This document shows, piece by piece, positions 23,941-31,793 of a stretch of DNA of 33,487 nucleotides. Both the position numbers and the translations under genes were made by a program. Where the stretch lies: the NCBI GenBank assembly GCA_012031415.1, contig JAAUTN010000034.1:1-33487 (forward strand), given 5' to 3'. The stretch's first letter is position 1. Every line of letters starts with the position of its first letter. The stretch comes from Leptolyngbyaceae cyanobacterium SM1_4_3. Its GTDB lineage: Bacteria > Cyanobacteriota > Cyanobacteriia > Elainellales > Elainellaceae. The notes under the pieces are model-generated. The model did not search any database and was not told the origin of the DNA. It worked only from the letters and a program-made list of their open reading frames with translations.

Positions 23941-26598
23941 CTCCCGCCTTCCCACAACCCCTAACGTCTGTTCAACAATTTGAATCAAGTCTTCCATGCC
24001 GACAGACTGTTTGCTCACCAGAGTAGCCAAGCCGCGTTTGAGATAAGCTTTCTCTGCCAAAGTTAACTCAGCCCCGGTCATCACCAGTACAGGCAGTGTC
24101 AGTGTCTTTCGGTCTGAGCGCAGTTGTCTTAGCACCTCAAATCCATCTACCTGCGGCATCAGCAGGTCAAGAATCAGCAGGTCAGGCAACTGATGGCGAA
24201 TGCACTCAAGCGCCTGTCTGCCGTTAGCAGCTTCGACAAATTGCACGTCCGCTCCAGTTTTGAGAGAATCAATCACCTGCTGGCGAAAATTTGGATCATC
24301 ATCTACAATCAACAAAACTTTGCCAGCGAGGTGCGGTAAGTGATGCTGGATAGCTTGTTTCAACAGTTCAGGAGCAACCGTTTTAGGCAAATATTCAGCG
24401 CCGTTGAAGACTAACCCTCTCGTGTTGGGTTCGGTTATGGTAATCACCACGACAGGAATAGATGCTAGCTGACGGTTGCCTTTGAGGGTAATGAGAAAGT
24501 CCCATCCATCCATTTCTCCGGCTAATAGAATGTCGAGAAATATGAGACGAGGCAGATGTTGTTGAATCAGTTCTAGCGCCTGTTCAGCAAATGCAGTTGA
24601 AACAATGTGTAAGTTTGTGTGACCAAACTGCTCCCGCAAAAGTTCGGTAAAGGCGGTATCGTCCTCGACTAGCAGAATGTCAATCGTTGCGGAAGGATAG
24701 TGGCTGTTGACTAAGGTTTTGGGTACTTGTACTGCCTGGGGCAACGTAACAAAGAAGGTGCTGCCTCGCCCAAGTTCGCTTTCCACCCAAACCTGTCCGT
24801 TATGGGCTTCAATAATTTCTTTAACTAACGCCAACCCTAGCCCCGTTCCGCCGATTTTGCGGGTGTTAGCATTGTCTACTCGATAGAATTTGGTGAACAG
24901 GTGCGTCATTGCTTCAGGGGCAATGCCTATTCCCTGATCGGTGATGCTGACTTGAACCAGTGCCTCTTGTTGAACGGCAGAAATCACCACTTCTCCACCC
25001 TCTGGAGAGTATTTGATGGCGTTGGAGACGAGGTTAGAAAGCACTTGACGAATGCGATCGCCATCTGCCTTTACCTCTGGCAAAAAGTCAGCAACTTCAA
25101 CTCGAAACAAATGTAGTTCATTGGCTCCAGCAAATAGGGCTACTGTCTCATGCAGCAGTGGCACCAGGTCGAGTGGCGCAAAGTCGTAGTTTTGTCGTCC
25201 CGACTCAATCCGCTGAAGGTCAAGGAAATCATTAATCAAATGGGTCAGGCGCTTGCTCTCGCTTTGAATGATGGTCAGGTATTGCCGCTGTTTTTCGGGA
25301 GAGCAAGACTTCCGCAATAGGATTTCACTAAAGCCACGCAGACTGGTTAGGGGAGTCCGCAATTCGTGACTTACCGTAGAGACAAACTCATTCTTCATTC
25401 GCTCGACTTCTTTGCGCTCTGTGTGGTTACGGGCGACGCAAAACATTAGCTGTTCGGTGGCAGACCAACTGGCAGACCAGATGATGTCTACCCGTGAGCC
25501 ATCTTTGCGAATGTAGCAGTTTTCAAAGCCTGAGATGGGTTTGCCTGCAACAATTTCAGCGGCGATCGCCTGTGTTTTTTCCACATCGTCAGGCACCACA
25601 AACTCCGTATAAAATCGACCGATGAGTTCGCTGGGCAAGTATCCCCAAACCTTAAAGGAAGCCGGACTAACTTCTACGAATCGTCCTTCCCCATCAATTG
25701 AACAAATCACGTCTAGTGAATTATCGAGCAGGGCTTTTTCTTTTCGGGCTGCCTCGGCAATTTGAAGATTGGCAGTTTGCAGCCAGGTCTGTTTCTGAGA
25801 AATTTGATCCGCCGTTGCATAAAGTGCCTGATCTAGCCGATTAATTTCGTCTTCTCCTAAAATTGGCTCAGAGAGTGGTTCTCCGTCCGCAACCAAAAGG
25901 GCATTGCGCTGAAGTCCATGAATTCGGCGAACAATGCTAATGGTGTAAAGATAGTTAGCTCCCAAGCCCCCGACAATGCCAACGCCCCCCGCTAACCAAA
26001 GTGCTGCTCTACTGAGCGCCCTTTCCTGGTCTAAAGTTTGCTGTCGCTTTGCGAGTCGGGTTTCTTCAACGTCAATAAATTCTCTCAAGTTATTGCGTAG
26101 AGCATCCATTGCAGACTTTCCCCGAATCAATGTCTCCAATTTTTCTCCGTCTGCCGAAAGCGTCAGGCTGCCATTAGAGGACTGGAGCAAGGCTATGTTA
26201 CTTTGCAGTGAAGCCAGCCTTCGATCGACTTGCTCAGAGATTGCCTGCAATCGAGGCAGTTGGCTGGGGTTCTCCTGGCTGAGTGCCTCTAGACCATCAA
26301 CTAGATCCAGCAATTCTTCTTTGGCAGAGTAGTAGGGACTAAGAAACTCTGCATCTCCTGTGAGCAGGTAGCCACGCACTCCTGTTTCTGCATCGATCAA
26401 GAGCCGCAAGATTTGCTCGGAGCATAGCCGAACTTCCTGCGTATGTTGGACTTCTTGCTCAGCTAGCTCTACCCGCCGATTGAGCAAAATAGAGATGCCA
26501 ATGGCGATCGCCAAACACAGGACGGGTAGGGCAATGACAACGGTGCCTTTGCTGCGAATGGGCAGCCTGAACCAAAACCTAAGGAGTTGCTCAAACAT
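23938..26598 (-). CDS. CHASE3 hybrid sensor histidine kinase with two receivers
   Basis: An 886-residue membrane kinase. TM1 is at about 20-39, a CHASE3 periplasmic sensor at about 42-190 (RLCSEQILRLLIDAETGVRGYLLTG is diagnostic), TM2 at about 196-220, a HAMP-like segment, PAS at about 286-395, HisKA with His411 in VSTVSHELRTPL, and HATPase to about 622 (SNLVSNAIKYS, DQGIGIA, GGTGLGLALVKEI). Two receivers follow: the first with Asp689 (FLDILL), the second from about 763 with ILDLLMP. Both keep their acidic pockets and lysines, so a multi-step phosphorelay is possible. The response regulator gene lies 24 bases upstream on the same strand, so the two are very likely an operon. The stimulus is unknown. 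Confidence 0.95.
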   Translation of the reverse strand: MFEQLLRFWFRLPIRSKGTVVIALPVLCLAIAIGISILLNRRVELAEQEVQHTQEVRLCSEQILRLLIDAETGVRGYLLTGDAEFLSPYYSAKEELLDLVDGLEALSQENPSQLPRLQAISEQVDRRLASLQSNIALLQSSNGSLTLSADGEKLETLIRGKSAMDALRNNLREFIDVEETRLAKRQQTLDQERALSRAALWLAGGVGIVGGLGANYLYTISIVRRIHGLQRNALLVADGEPLSEPILGEDEINRLDQALYATADQISQKQTWLQTANLQIAEAARKEKALLDNSLDVICSIDGEGRFVEVSPASFKVWGYLPSELIGRFYTEFVVPDDVEKTQAIAAEIVAGKPISGFENCYIRKDGSRVDIIWSASWSATEQLMFCVARNHTERKEVERMKNEFVSTVSHELRTPLTSLRGFSEILLRKSCSPEKQRQYLTIIQSESKRLTHLINDFLDLQRIESGRQNYDFAPLDLVPLLHETVALFAGANELHLFRVEVADFLPEVKADGDRIRQVLSNLVSNAIKYSPEGGEVVISAVQQEALVQVSITDQGIGIAPEAMTHLFTKFYRVDNANTRKIGGTGLGLALVKEIIEAHNGQVWVESELGRGSTFFVTLPQAVQVPKTLVNSHYPSATIDILLVEDDTAFTELLREQFGHTNLHIVSTAFAEQALELIQQHLPRLIFLDILLAGEMDGWDFLITLKGNRQLASIPVVVITITEPNTRGLVFNGAEYLPKTVAPELLKQAIQHHLPHLAGKVLLIVDDDPNFRQQVIDSLKTGADVQFVEAANGRQALECIRHQLPDLLILDLLMPQVDGFEVLRQLRSDRKTLTLPVLVMTGAELTLAEKAYLKRGLATLVSKQSVGMEDLIQIVEQTLGVVGRRE

Positions 26599-26622
26599 GG
26601 AGACTTGATTGGGAAACGATCA

Positions 26623-26991
26623 TCAAGTAAGAATTTCTTCGATCAGCGTCAAAAGCTCTAGCGGGCTGAAGGGTTTGGTGAGATAGTAGCTGACTCCTGC
26701 GGCTTTACCCATCTCGATATCTCGCTGCTGAAATTTGGCAGTCAGCATAATAATGGGGCGATCGCAAAATTTAGGGTTAGCGCGAAGCGCCTTGCAAACC
26801 GCGATGCCGTCCAATATCGGCATCATGTTGTCTAGCAAAAATAAATCAGGACTAATCTGAGCCGCAACCTCCAAAACTTGCTGTCCGTCCTCAGCTTCGT
26901 AAATGTCATAGTCTTCATCCTCAAGTGTTGTTCGCACCAGAAGCCTCAGTTGAGGCTCGTCATCTGCGATCAAAATGACTTTCTTGGTCAT
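26623..26991 (-). CDS. Single-domain response regulator
   Basis: A CheY/PatA-like REC-only protein of 122 residues. The acidic pair is IADDEP (10-11), the phosphorylation site is Asp54 (FLLDNMMP), Thr is in IMLTAKF and Lys106 is in YLTKPFSP. There is no output domain, so it should pass phosphate or act by protein contact. It is the first gene of a two-gene operon with the CHASE3 hybrid kinase, 24 bases apart. Partner specificity is inferred from adjacency. Confidence 0.93.
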   Translation of the reverse strand: MTKKVILIADDEPQLRLLVRTTLEDEDYDIYEAEDGQQVLEVAAQISPDLFLLDNMMPILDGIAVCKALRANPKFCDRPIIMLTAKFQQRDIEMGKAAGVSYYLTKPFSPLELLTLIEEILT

Positions 26992-27546
26992 TAGAACAGG
27001 TTACAAGAGTGTCTAAAAAGGTCATCAGATGTCGTTACAAACTAAATTCACCGTTCAACTTAATGAGTCTAGCTGATTGGTCTTACTTTTCTAAAACAGA
27101 AGAGTCAGCATTAACTCTCACGGCTGTGCGATTGCACTTTTATAAAAAGCTCACTTCGCCACAAACAACCCCAAAAAGCAGGATCAAGGCTCTCCAATAA
27201 GACTTTCTGGAAATTACGCAGAGACTTGGGTTTGGCACTAAGCCTCTTTCACCTAATTTATTAGATCGATTGCTCATTATTCAAATGATTAGACAAAAGT
27301 TTCTCATGCCTGCATTAAGTGTAGAGAAGTTTTTGTCTAATCATAATTATTTTTTCTATTTTTTTAAGTTGGTTAAAATTCACCTTCTTCTAACAAAAAC
27401 TCGTACTCCTACGGAAGAAAAGTATTAAGATCAAAGCTAACTAAGGCAATTTACCGAAATGCTAAGTGAAATCACTGAAAGCGCGAAAAGCCTTGTTACC
27501 CAGCAACTTTTTAACCATTAGCGCGGTAGCGTTTGGTAGGAGCGGG
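26992..27546. other. Divergent intergenic region between response regulator and selD
   Basis: 555 bases without a credible gene. The frame at 27009-27200 has no family signature. The region is AT-rich, contains the large inverted repeat at 27285-27344 and a TTTTTT-rich stretch after it (27347-27365), and should hold both the response regulator promoter (left) and the selD promoter (right). Confidence 0.5.
27285..27344. repeat. 21-base imperfect inverted repeat
   Basis: The left arm (27285-27305, beginning ATGATTAGACAAAA) and right arm (27324-27344, ending TTTTGTCTAATCAT) pair over 21 bases with two mismatches around an 18-base loop. A T-rich stretch follows on the plus strand. It could be a terminator, an RNA structure in the selD leader, or an IS-derived end pair. 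Confidence 0.7.
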
Positions 27547-29820
27547 ATGCAGCGATCGCGACCCATTGTTCAAGATTTGGTATTGGTTGGAGGAGGGCAC
27601 AGCCATGCGATCGCCCTCAAGAAATTTGGCATGAAACCGCTGCCCGGTGTGCGGTTGACGCTAATTACCGATGTCGCCCATACGCCTTACTCAGGAATGT
27701 TGCCAGGATACGTAGCGGGTCTTTATAGCTTTGACGACTGCCACATTGACCTGCGCCCCCTGAGTCAATTTGCCCAGGTACAAATGGTGGTTGACCGGGC
27801 AATCGGTCTGGATCTGGAGCAAAATCGGGTGCTGTGCGCCAACCGTCCAGCGATCGCCTTTGACTTGCTCTCCATCGATATTGGCAGCACCCCAACTGCA
27901 TCTCCCGTTCCAGGAGCTTTAGAATACGCCACTCCGGTTAAACCCATTTCCCAATTTCTGCACTATTGGGAACAACTGCTAGAAGCTGTAACCCAAGCTC
28001 CCCATCAACCTCTCAGGTTGGGCATTGTTGGAGGTGGAGCAGGTGGGGTAGAACTGGCACTGTCAGTGCAGGCTCATCTTCAGCGGGTTTATCGTGCCGC
28101 TGGACAACCCGCCGCCAACCTGGAACTGCATCTGTTTCATCGGGGCAGTCGCCTCTTGCCCGATCGCAATCCCTGGTTGGGTCAGCGTCTAGGCAAAATT
28201 TTGAGCGATCGCGGCTTAAGGCTACACCTGCGAGAGAGCGTTTCTGAGATTAAACCGGGGCTAGTCCGGTGCAAGTCAGGACTAGATGTAGAGTGCGATC
28301 GCGTCTTCTGGGTGACACAAGCAGCCGCTGCCCCCTGGCTGAGCAAATCCGGCTTGGCAACTGATACTCAGGGCTTCATTCAAGTGAACGACGCGCTGCA
28401 ATCTGTCTCCCATCCTCAAGTGTTTGCTGCTGGAGACATCGCCACAATGGTCAATCACTCCCGCCCCAAGGCAGGCGTGTTTGCTGTCCGTCAAGGCAAA
28501 CCCCTGTTTCAAAATCTTTGCAATGCGCTGCTCAATAAACCGCTCAAGCCATTTGTTCCTCAGAAGAAGTACCTGATTTTAGTGGGAACGGGTGAAGGTA
28601 GCGCGATCGCCTCCCGCGATCCCTTCGCCTTTGGACCTTCTCCCTGGCTCTGGCGCTGGAAAGACCACATCGATCGCAAATTCATGCGCCAGTTCACCCA
28701 CCTCAAACCAATGGGAGAACCGCTCCCCGCTCCCCGCTCCCCGCTCCTCCCTCCTCAGTTCCCAATGCCTTGTGCAGGCTGCGGCTCCAAAGTTGGCAGT
28801 TCCACTCTAGAAAACTCCCTTAGACGCATTCAGCAAGAGCAAACTTGGGCCAATCGAGACGATGTGCTAGTCGGACTGGATGCAGCCGAGGATGCGGCTG
28901 TTGTGCAGGTGCCAGCAGGTCAGGCAATGGTACAAACGGTGGACTATTTTCGCGCCCTGATTGCCGATCCCTTCCTGTTTGGGCAAATCAGCGCCAACCA
29001 TTGCCTGAGCGACCTTTTTGCGATGGGGGCTGAACCACAAAGTGCGCTGGCGATCGCCACCCTGCCCTACGCCACCCCAGCCAAGCACGAAGAAGCCCTT
29101 TATCAATTGCTCTCTGGTGCAGTCAAAGTGCTGAATCAGGCAAACGCTGTTCTGATTGGCGGACACACGAGCGAGGGCGCAGAGCTAGCCTTTGGGCTGT
29201 CCTGTAATGGTTTAGCACCTCCCGATCGCCTGCTGCGAAAGAGCGGACTGAAACCTGGTCAAGTCCTGCTCCTGACGAAACCTTTGGGCACAGGCACGCT
29301 GTTCGCTGCCGATATGCAACTAAAGGCAAAAGGACGCTGGATTGAGGCGGCAATTGAATCCATGCTGTTGTCTAATCAGGCGGCGGCTGGCTGTTTAAGG
29401 GAAGGGGGGGCGATCGCCTGCACTGACATCACGGGCTTTGGACTGCTGGGGCATTTGGCAGAAATGCTCCACGCTTCCCAAGTTTCTGTTGAACTGAACC
29501 TGGACGCGATCCCGGTGCTAGACGGTGCAGAAAACACGCTCCAGCAAGGCATTTTTAGTTCTCTCTATGCTCAAAACCTTCAGGCATCTCGCCAGATCCA
29601 GAATCTTGAGCAGGTTAGTAGCCATCCCCTATTTCCCCTGCTGTTTGATCCCCAAACGTCAGGTGGGCTGCTGGCTGCTGTTCCTGGCGATCGCGCTGCC
29701 GACTGTCTCGCCTGCCTCAAATCTGCTGGATATCCCCACAGCCGCGTCATTGGCAGTGTCCTTCCCCCCGCTCAAAGCAAACTCCCCATTACGATAGTCA
29801 ATAGACTCGACAATTTCTGA
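27547..29820 (+). CDS. selD: SelD fused to an NADH-dehydrogenase-like FAD domain
   Basis: A 757-residue bifunctional protein. Residues about 1-390 form an NDH-2-like FAD oxidoreductase (LVLVGGGHSHAIALKKFGM, IVGGGAGGVELALSVQAHL, VFAAGDIATM). Residues about 405-757 form selenide, water dikinase, which makes selenophosphate from selenide and ATP. The SelD catalytic Cys412 and Lys (AGCGSK) are kept; the second Cys of E. coli's CGC motif (Cys19) is Ser here. Asp-rich ATP/Mg sites (VDYFRAL, GGHTSEGAE) are present. The fusion is known in cyanobacteria; the oxidoreductase may reduce or supply the selenium donor, but this is inference. A longer frame starts at GTG 27466. I choose ATG 27547, with TAGGAG 4 bases upstream. 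It forms a probable operon with mnmH. Confidence 0.96.
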   Translation: MQRSRPIVQDLVLVGGGHSHAIALKKFGMKPLPGVRLTLITDVAHTPYSGMLPGYVAGLYSFDDCHIDLRPLSQFAQVQMVVDRAIGLDLEQNRVLCANRPAIAFDLLSIDIGSTPTASPVPGALEYATPVKPISQFLHYWEQLLEAVTQAPHQPLRLGIVGGGAGGVELALSVQAHLQRVYRAAGQPAANLELHLFHRGSRLLPDRNPWLGQRLGKILSDRGLRLHLRESVSEIKPGLVRCKSGLDVECDRVFWVTQAAAAPWLSKSGLATDTQGFIQVNDALQSVSHPQVFAAGDIATMVNHSRPKAGVFAVRQGKPLFQNLCNALLNKPLKPFVPQKKYLILVGTGEGSAIASRDPFAFGPSPWLWRWKDHIDRKFMRQFTHLKPMGEPLPAPRSPLLPPQFPMPCAGCGSKVGSSTLENSLRRIQQEQTWANRDDVLVGLDAAEDAAVVQVPAGQAMVQTVDYFRALIADPFLFGQISANHCLSDLFAMGAEPQSALAIATLPYATPAKHEEALYQLLSGAVKVLNQANAVLIGGHTSEGAELAFGLSCNGLAPPDRLLRKSGLKPGQVLLLTKPLGTGTLFAADMQLKAKGRWIEAAIESMLLSNQAAAGCLREGGAIACTDITGFGLLGHLAEMLHASQVSVELNLDAIPVLDGAENTLQQGIFSSLYAQNLQASRQIQNLEQVSSHPLFPLLFDPQTSGGLLAAVPGDRAADCLACLKSAGYPHSRVIGSVLPPAQSKLPITIVNRLDNF
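28720..28754 (+). repeat. CCGCTCC heptamer repeat at the SelD domain junction
   Basis: Four copies of CCGCTCC and one TCCCTCC lie inside the selD gene, exactly in the linker between the oxidoreductase and SelD parts (residues about 392-403; PLPAPRSPLLPP). The unit is of the C-rich heptamer class seen elsewhere in the window. Confidence 0.75.
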
Positions 29821-29962
29821 GAGCATTTCTTTTAGGAGAACCTGTGGCGAACTTCTGCCTTCTGTCACTGCAAGGTTCCATTTGTAATTTCAACTGAGAG
29901 ACTCTGCCTTTTGCTTTCCTGATAAACAGAGCATCACAAAAAGCCTCCCCGGTAACTCAGAG

Positions 29963-30013
29963 GCGGGCAAGATGCCCACCCCACAGCACCCTAGCCCCTA
30001 GCCCCTAGCCCCT
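29963..30013. repeat. Short palindrome followed by CCCTAGC heptamers before mnmH
   Basis: Positions 29963-29979 hold the hairpin GGGCA/TGCCC around AGA. At 29989-30013 there are three copies of CCCTAGC and a partial fourth, an STRR-type tract. It sits directly in front of the mnmH start codon and adds an in-frame stop for any longer reading of mnmH. Confidence 0.7.
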
Positions 30014-30015
30014 CC

Positions 30016-31047
30016 ATGCCCCCTTCCCCTCCCTCTCTCCGACTTCCTCAACGCACCAGGAATCATCCTGGATGTGCGAAGTCCAGGTGAGTACGTTCAA
30101 GGACATATCCCCGGTGCTGCAAGCTTTCCCCTGTTTACCGATGAAGAACGGGCGCAGGTAGGAACTTGCTATAAGCAACAGGGACGGGATCAGGCGGTGG
30201 AATTGGGGTTTGCGATCGCCGGTCCCAAGTTCGTTCATTTCATCACCCAAGCTCAAGCCCTGGCACCTGACAAACAGGTTCGGGTTCACTGTTGGCGCGG
30301 GGGAATGCGGAGCGGAGCCGTTGCCTGGGTGCTGGAGATGGCTGGCTTCCAGGTTTCCACTCTGGTAGACGGCTACAAATCATTTCGCAACTGGGCATTA
30401 ACCGCTGGTCAAGCGCCCAAACCGATCATTACCCTGGGCGGTATGACCGGAACGGGCAAAACCAATATTCTCACTGCATTAGCAACACAGGGCGCACAAA
30501 CCCTGGATTTAGAGCAACTGGCAAGTCATCGGGGTAGCAGTTTTGGCAGTCTGGGTTTGCCGCCGCAGCCGTCTAATGAGCATTTTGAGAATCGAGTGGC
30601 GATCGCCTGGGCTAACTTCAACCCAACCCAACCCGTTTGGATTGAAGCCGAAAGCCGTCGCATCGGAGTCTGTCGCGTACCGGATGCTCTCTTTCAGCAA
30701 ATGATGCAGGCTCCAATCATTCAGGTGGTTCGCCCTCGTGCAGAGCGATTGGCGCTTTTGGTGGAGGTCTACGGTTCGGCGGATACAGAGGAACTAATCG
30801 CTGCAACGGAGCGAATTCATAAGCGTCTGGGCGGATTGCGAACTCAGCAGCGATCGCCCTACTTCAACAGCGACAGCTTACGGAAGCTTTTGACTTAATT
30901 CTGGAATACTACGACAAAACCTACCAATACGACTTAGAGAAGCGAAACGTGCCGATCTATAGCGTTGATGTTACAGGTTTATCAGATGCGGAAAGTGCAG
31001 CACTTTTACTCGAAAAAGCAAAATTTTATTGTCAGGAAGTCTATTAA
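30016..31047 (+). CDS. mnmH: tRNA 2-selenouridine synthase MnmH, frameshifted
   Basis: The enzyme replaces sulfur by selenium in 5-substituted 2-thiouridine at the wobble position of tRNAs, using the selenophosphate made by SelD. Its two parts are visible: an N-terminal rhodanese domain (LDVRSPGEYVQGHIPGA, catalytic Cys in VHCWRGGMRSG) and a P-loop domain (GGMTGTGKTNIL, IEAESRRIG). Two frame breaks are needed. Near the start, ATG 30016 reads into the protein only if one C of the CCCCC run at 30019-30023 is extra (giving MPLPLPLSDFLNAPGIILDV). Near the end, CAG CAG CGA TCG becomes CAG CAG GCG ATC GCC if one G is added at 30850, restoring ALLQQRQLTEAFDLILEYYD to the stop at 31045-31047. The 3' end overlaps the convergent gene by 4 bases. 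It probably forms an operon with selD. Confidence 0.9.
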
Positions 31048-31790
31048 ACCACTTTCTCCAGTTCTAAACGTTTCCCAACAAACTGAAGACAGGCATAAAG
31101 GATTAAATTCTCACCAATCAATTCCGATAATTCTTCGTAGGCTATTCTCAAATTTTCGATTGGCAATCCTAAAAATGTCTCATATTCAATGCTTTGATAC
31201 GAACCAGCGTTAAGCAGAATATCTTTGAGAATTTCAGATCCATAGCCGCCCAAGACAAAAATCGCAATACCCAAGAAAACCAGGTAAGTTTCCTGTCGAG
31301 CATATCGCCAGAGCTGAATAAAACTCCGGCAGTGCCATGCCATAACACCTACAAACAGGCTGAGATAAAGCCACTTCCAGTTTTGACCTGCTAGCAGCCG
31401 ATGAAGCTGCAAATGAATTTTGAAAACTTCATCAACTGCGGCATAAAGAACTAGCACAGCAAAGGTAATTAGGAAAGTGGAAGAAGGAATTTGGATAAGC
31501 GGTTTCGCCCGACTGAATAGTTTTTGGGGAGAGTAACTGCCAGATTTTTGAATAGAAATCTGGTGGAAATATCGCTGTCCTAATATCCACAGAATGATCA
31601 AGGCGATCGCCAAAAAATGCAGCGCTTGCAGCAACGATGGCACCGTAGCCTGCCCATTAAAATCAAACGACGAATAAGCTACACCCGTTGCCCTAATGCT
31701 ACCTAAATAAATCAGTAGAATGATCGCCTCGACCATTATCAGGCTAATCAACAATCGCTGACTGACCCGCCGCACGACACGAGATGACAT
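31044..31790 (-). CDS. Multi-pass membrane protein of unknown function
   Basis: 248 residues with about six hydrophobic segments (about 12-31, 53-72, 103-122, 137-157, 168-190 and a shorter one near 225-240). A charged membrane-embedded motif, LYAAVDEVFKIHLQLHRLL (about 114-132), stands out, with Asp, Glu, Lys and two His in or next to a segment. That could be an ion or metal site, though I know of no assigned function. ATG 31788-31790 lies 3 bases after the GTPase stop, so it is probably the second gene of a GTPase-membrane-protein operon. Its stop codon overlaps the mnmH stop by 4 bases. Confidence 0.75.
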   Translation of the reverse strand: MSSRVVRRVSQRLLISLIMVEAIILLIYLGSIRATGVAYSSFDFNGQATVPSLLQALHFLAIALIILWILGQRYFHQISIQKSGSYSPQKLFSRAKPLIQIPSSTFLITFAVLVLYAAVDEVFKIHLQLHRLLAGQNWKWLYLSLFVGVMAWHCRSFIQLWRYARQETYLVFLGIAIFVLGGYGSEILKDILLNAGSYQSIEYETFLGLPIENLRIAYEELSELIGENLILYACLQFVGKRLELEKVV

Positions 31791-31793
31791 TGC

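Noticed and set aside
27009-27200. 63-codon plus-strand frame beside the response regulator
   Set aside because: Lies in the promoter region, has no domain or ribosome site.
27466-27546. 27-residue N-terminal extension of SelD from a GTG
   Set aside because: The ATG at 27547 has TAGGAG directly upstream and begins right before the FAD fold.
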